DNA of 64,000 nucleotides from positions 620,001 to 684,000 of the forward strand of contig AP028876.1 of assembly GCA_036323355.1 (NCBI GenBank), read 5' to 3'. Numbering within the stretch: the stretch's first letter is position 1; every line of letters begins with the position of its first letter. This document shows, one piece after another, positions 63,006 to 64,000 of this stretch. Under the pieces are notes generated by a model. That model searched no databases and was not told the DNA's origin. It saw nothing but the letters and a program-made list of their open reading frames with translations. This DNA is from Gottschalkiaceae bacterium SANA. GTDB taxonomy: Bacteria > Bacillota > Clostridia > Tissierellales > GPF-1. A program made the translations under genes and the position numbers.

Positions 63006-63090
63006 TCATTTGCAGAGGGTGTAATCTGCAAATATAAGTTAAGCGAAGGCGGTCAGTCTTGAAAATATTTCAAGATGAATTCATTTGGCA
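63006..63090 (+). repeat. 85-bp direct repeat, copy 2
   Basis: It is a perfect copy of 62787-62871. Its last six bases, TTGGCA, act as the -35 of the next promoter, and its palindrome (63057-63075) ends 9 bp before that -35. Confidence 0.9.
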
Positions 63091-63113
63091 GAAGGCCAGG
63101 GATTTGTTAGAAT
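63085..63113 (+). promoter_or_regulatory. Promoter of the cysteine synthase-like gene
   Basis: TTGGCA (63085-63090) and TAGAAT (63108-63113) are spaced 17 bp, with an extended TGT before the -10. Confidence 0.75.
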
Positions 63114-63148
63114 AGGAAGAGAAGAAAACAAGCCAAAGGGGGAGCCAC

Positions 63149-64000
63149 ATGATAGCAAAACGACTAAGCGATTTAGTGGGAAATACACCAATTCTGGAAT
63201 TGGATCAAGGACGGTACGAGATTCCAGAGAATGTACATGTTTTTTTAAAGATGGAGTCGATGAATCCCGGTACGAGTGTTAAGGATCGAACGGTTTCATA
63301 TATGTTCGATAAGCTAGAAGAATCCGGTGAATTATTGCCTGGTGGTACAGTGATTGACGCCAATGCTGGAAATACTGGGGTTGCCCTTGCCTGGGTGGGT
63401 GCAGAGCGTGGATATAAGATTGTCTTGGTTTTACCGGAAGATTACATAATAGAGAAACAGATTATGTGCAGGGCTTTGGGTGCAGAAATCATTCATGTCC
63501 CTTGTTGTTCAGATCATACGGAAACGGATGCAGCGGTCAACAAGTATCGTAGCGAACACCCGGATGCTTACTATTTTGATCAGTATGAGAATCCCCTGAA
63601 TATGCAGGTGCATTATGAGGTAACTGGACCGGAATTATATAGTCAGCTTGACGGTAAAATTGATATTTATATGCATGGTGCAGGTACAGGCGGCACATTT
63701 ACAGGGGTTGCAAAATACCTAAAGGAACAAAGCGAAGTGATTCAAGCGATCATCGTTCAACCGGAGGGGTCTGTATATTCAGGCGATAAATTCAAATCCT
63801 TTACATGCTCGGGAATTGGCAATAGCTTTATCCCGGGAAATCTAGATTTGAGTCTGGCCGATGAAATCGTTGATGTAAATCAAAAACAAATTGACGCGAC
63901 GCTTTGGGAAGTTGCAAAAAAATCCGGTCTTTTAATCGGACAAGCAACAGGGGCTCATGTATACGCAGCAATTCGCAAGGCAAAAACGATGGCGGGTACG
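63149..64000 (+). CDS. PLP-dependent cysteine synthase / cystathionine beta-synthase family protein (3' end outside window)
   Basis: The first 284 residues are present and the frame is open to the window edge. PLP-binding Lys45 is in MNPGTSVKDRTVS, and the phosphate loop is GAGTGGTFTG with QPEGS after it. Family enzymes make cysteine from O-acetylserine or act in cystathionine steps. The substrate loop reads NAGNTG where CysK has TSGNTG, so the Ser that contacts the amino acid carboxylate is Ala, hinting at a different substrate. GGGGGAG precedes the ATG. It follows two 85-bp repeats and a strong promoter. Confidence 0.92.
   Translation, partial: MIAKRLSDLVGNTPILELDQGRYEIPENVHVFLKMESMNPGTSVKDRTVSYMFDKLEESGELLPGGTVIDANAGNTGVALAWVGAERGYKIVLVLPEDYIIEKQIMCRALGAEIIHVPCCSDHTETDAAVNKYRSEHPDAYYFDQYENPLNMQVHYEVTGPELYSQLDGKIDIYMHGAGTGGTFTGVAKYLKEQSEVIQAIIVQPEGSVYSGDKFKSFTCSGIGNSFIPGNLDLSLADEIVDVNQKQIDATLWEVAKKSGLLIGQATGAHVYAAIRKAKTMAGT

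Noticed and set aside
62787-63148. T-box or S-box riboswitch before the cysteine synthase-like gene
   Set aside because: No T-box core motif, no S-box core, and no terminator between the repeats and the gene.

Overview
The window looks like a chromosomal segment of a low-to-mid GC Firmicute, most likely an anaerobe of the class Clostridia. The evidence is strong AGGAGG ribosome binding sites and TTGACA/TATAAT-type promoters, many U-tailed intrinsic terminators, and Firmicute hallmarks: GlpP antitermination control, a PyrR attenuator, and the DUF2232-gdpP-rplI-dnaB-purA block. Other signs are an S-layer homology protein and mannose-family PTS genes. I cannot fix the genus. I see no insertion sequence, prophage or CRISPR array.

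Layout. 1-5.3 kb: the 3' part of a sensor kinase gene, a MATE exporter with adenine deaminase, and a ZIP metal transporter. 5.3-12 kb: a glycerol regulon consisting of glpP, a terminator-bearing leader, glpK, an unrecognised membrane protein, a GlpA-like dehydrogenase, a flavin oxidoreductase and a DUF1667 protein. No aquaporin-type GlpF is present, so the unrecognised membrane protein is the best candidate for the glycerol entry route. 12-14.4 kb (minus strand): a polar amino acid ABC transporter. 14.5-22 kb: YitT, a pyrophosphohydrolase-GNAT-GNAT fusion, a DUF308 protein, an AT-rich patch with a membrane-anchored ClpP-like protein, surE, a nitroreductase, an UPF0173 hydrolase, and a FabK/NMO-like flavoenzyme behind a 29-bp near-perfect palindrome. 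22-26.7 kb (minus strand): a complete pyruvate dehydrogenase-type operon.

26.9-33.7 kb holds the replication/c-di-AMP block. The dnaB-purA gap contains 51-bp GC-rich repeats followed by a dense cluster of DnaA boxes. 33.8-36.4 kb: pepV, a tRNA-Val(GAC) with a C where U33 is expected, a membrane protein, and a 39-residue small membrane protein. 36.4-46.8 kb is an amino sugar locus: GntR regulator, AgaS, PTS IIB/IIC/IID/IIA, tagatose-bisphosphate aldolase, sugar phosphate kinase, HAD phosphatase, DegV, then nagB and a fructose-6-phosphate aldolase-like gene. NagR/DasR-like operators precede the regulator and agaS, with a weaker one before nagB. The expected flow is uptake as a 6-phosphate, deamination to tagatose-6-P, phosphorylation, then cleavage to trioses.

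46.9-64 kb: an SLH protein, an RND efflux pair, a C26 glutamine amidotransferase-like hydrolase with DUF4438, DegV and a split chromate transporter, a sirtuin, a uracil permease behind a PyrR attenuator, a small P-loop protein, an UPF0182 giant membrane protein, and the start of a cysteine synthase-like gene preceded by a perfect 85-bp direct repeat. The least explained features are the glp membrane protein, the dnaB-purA gap, the cysK-side repeats and the palindromes near 20.9 and 59.2 kb.
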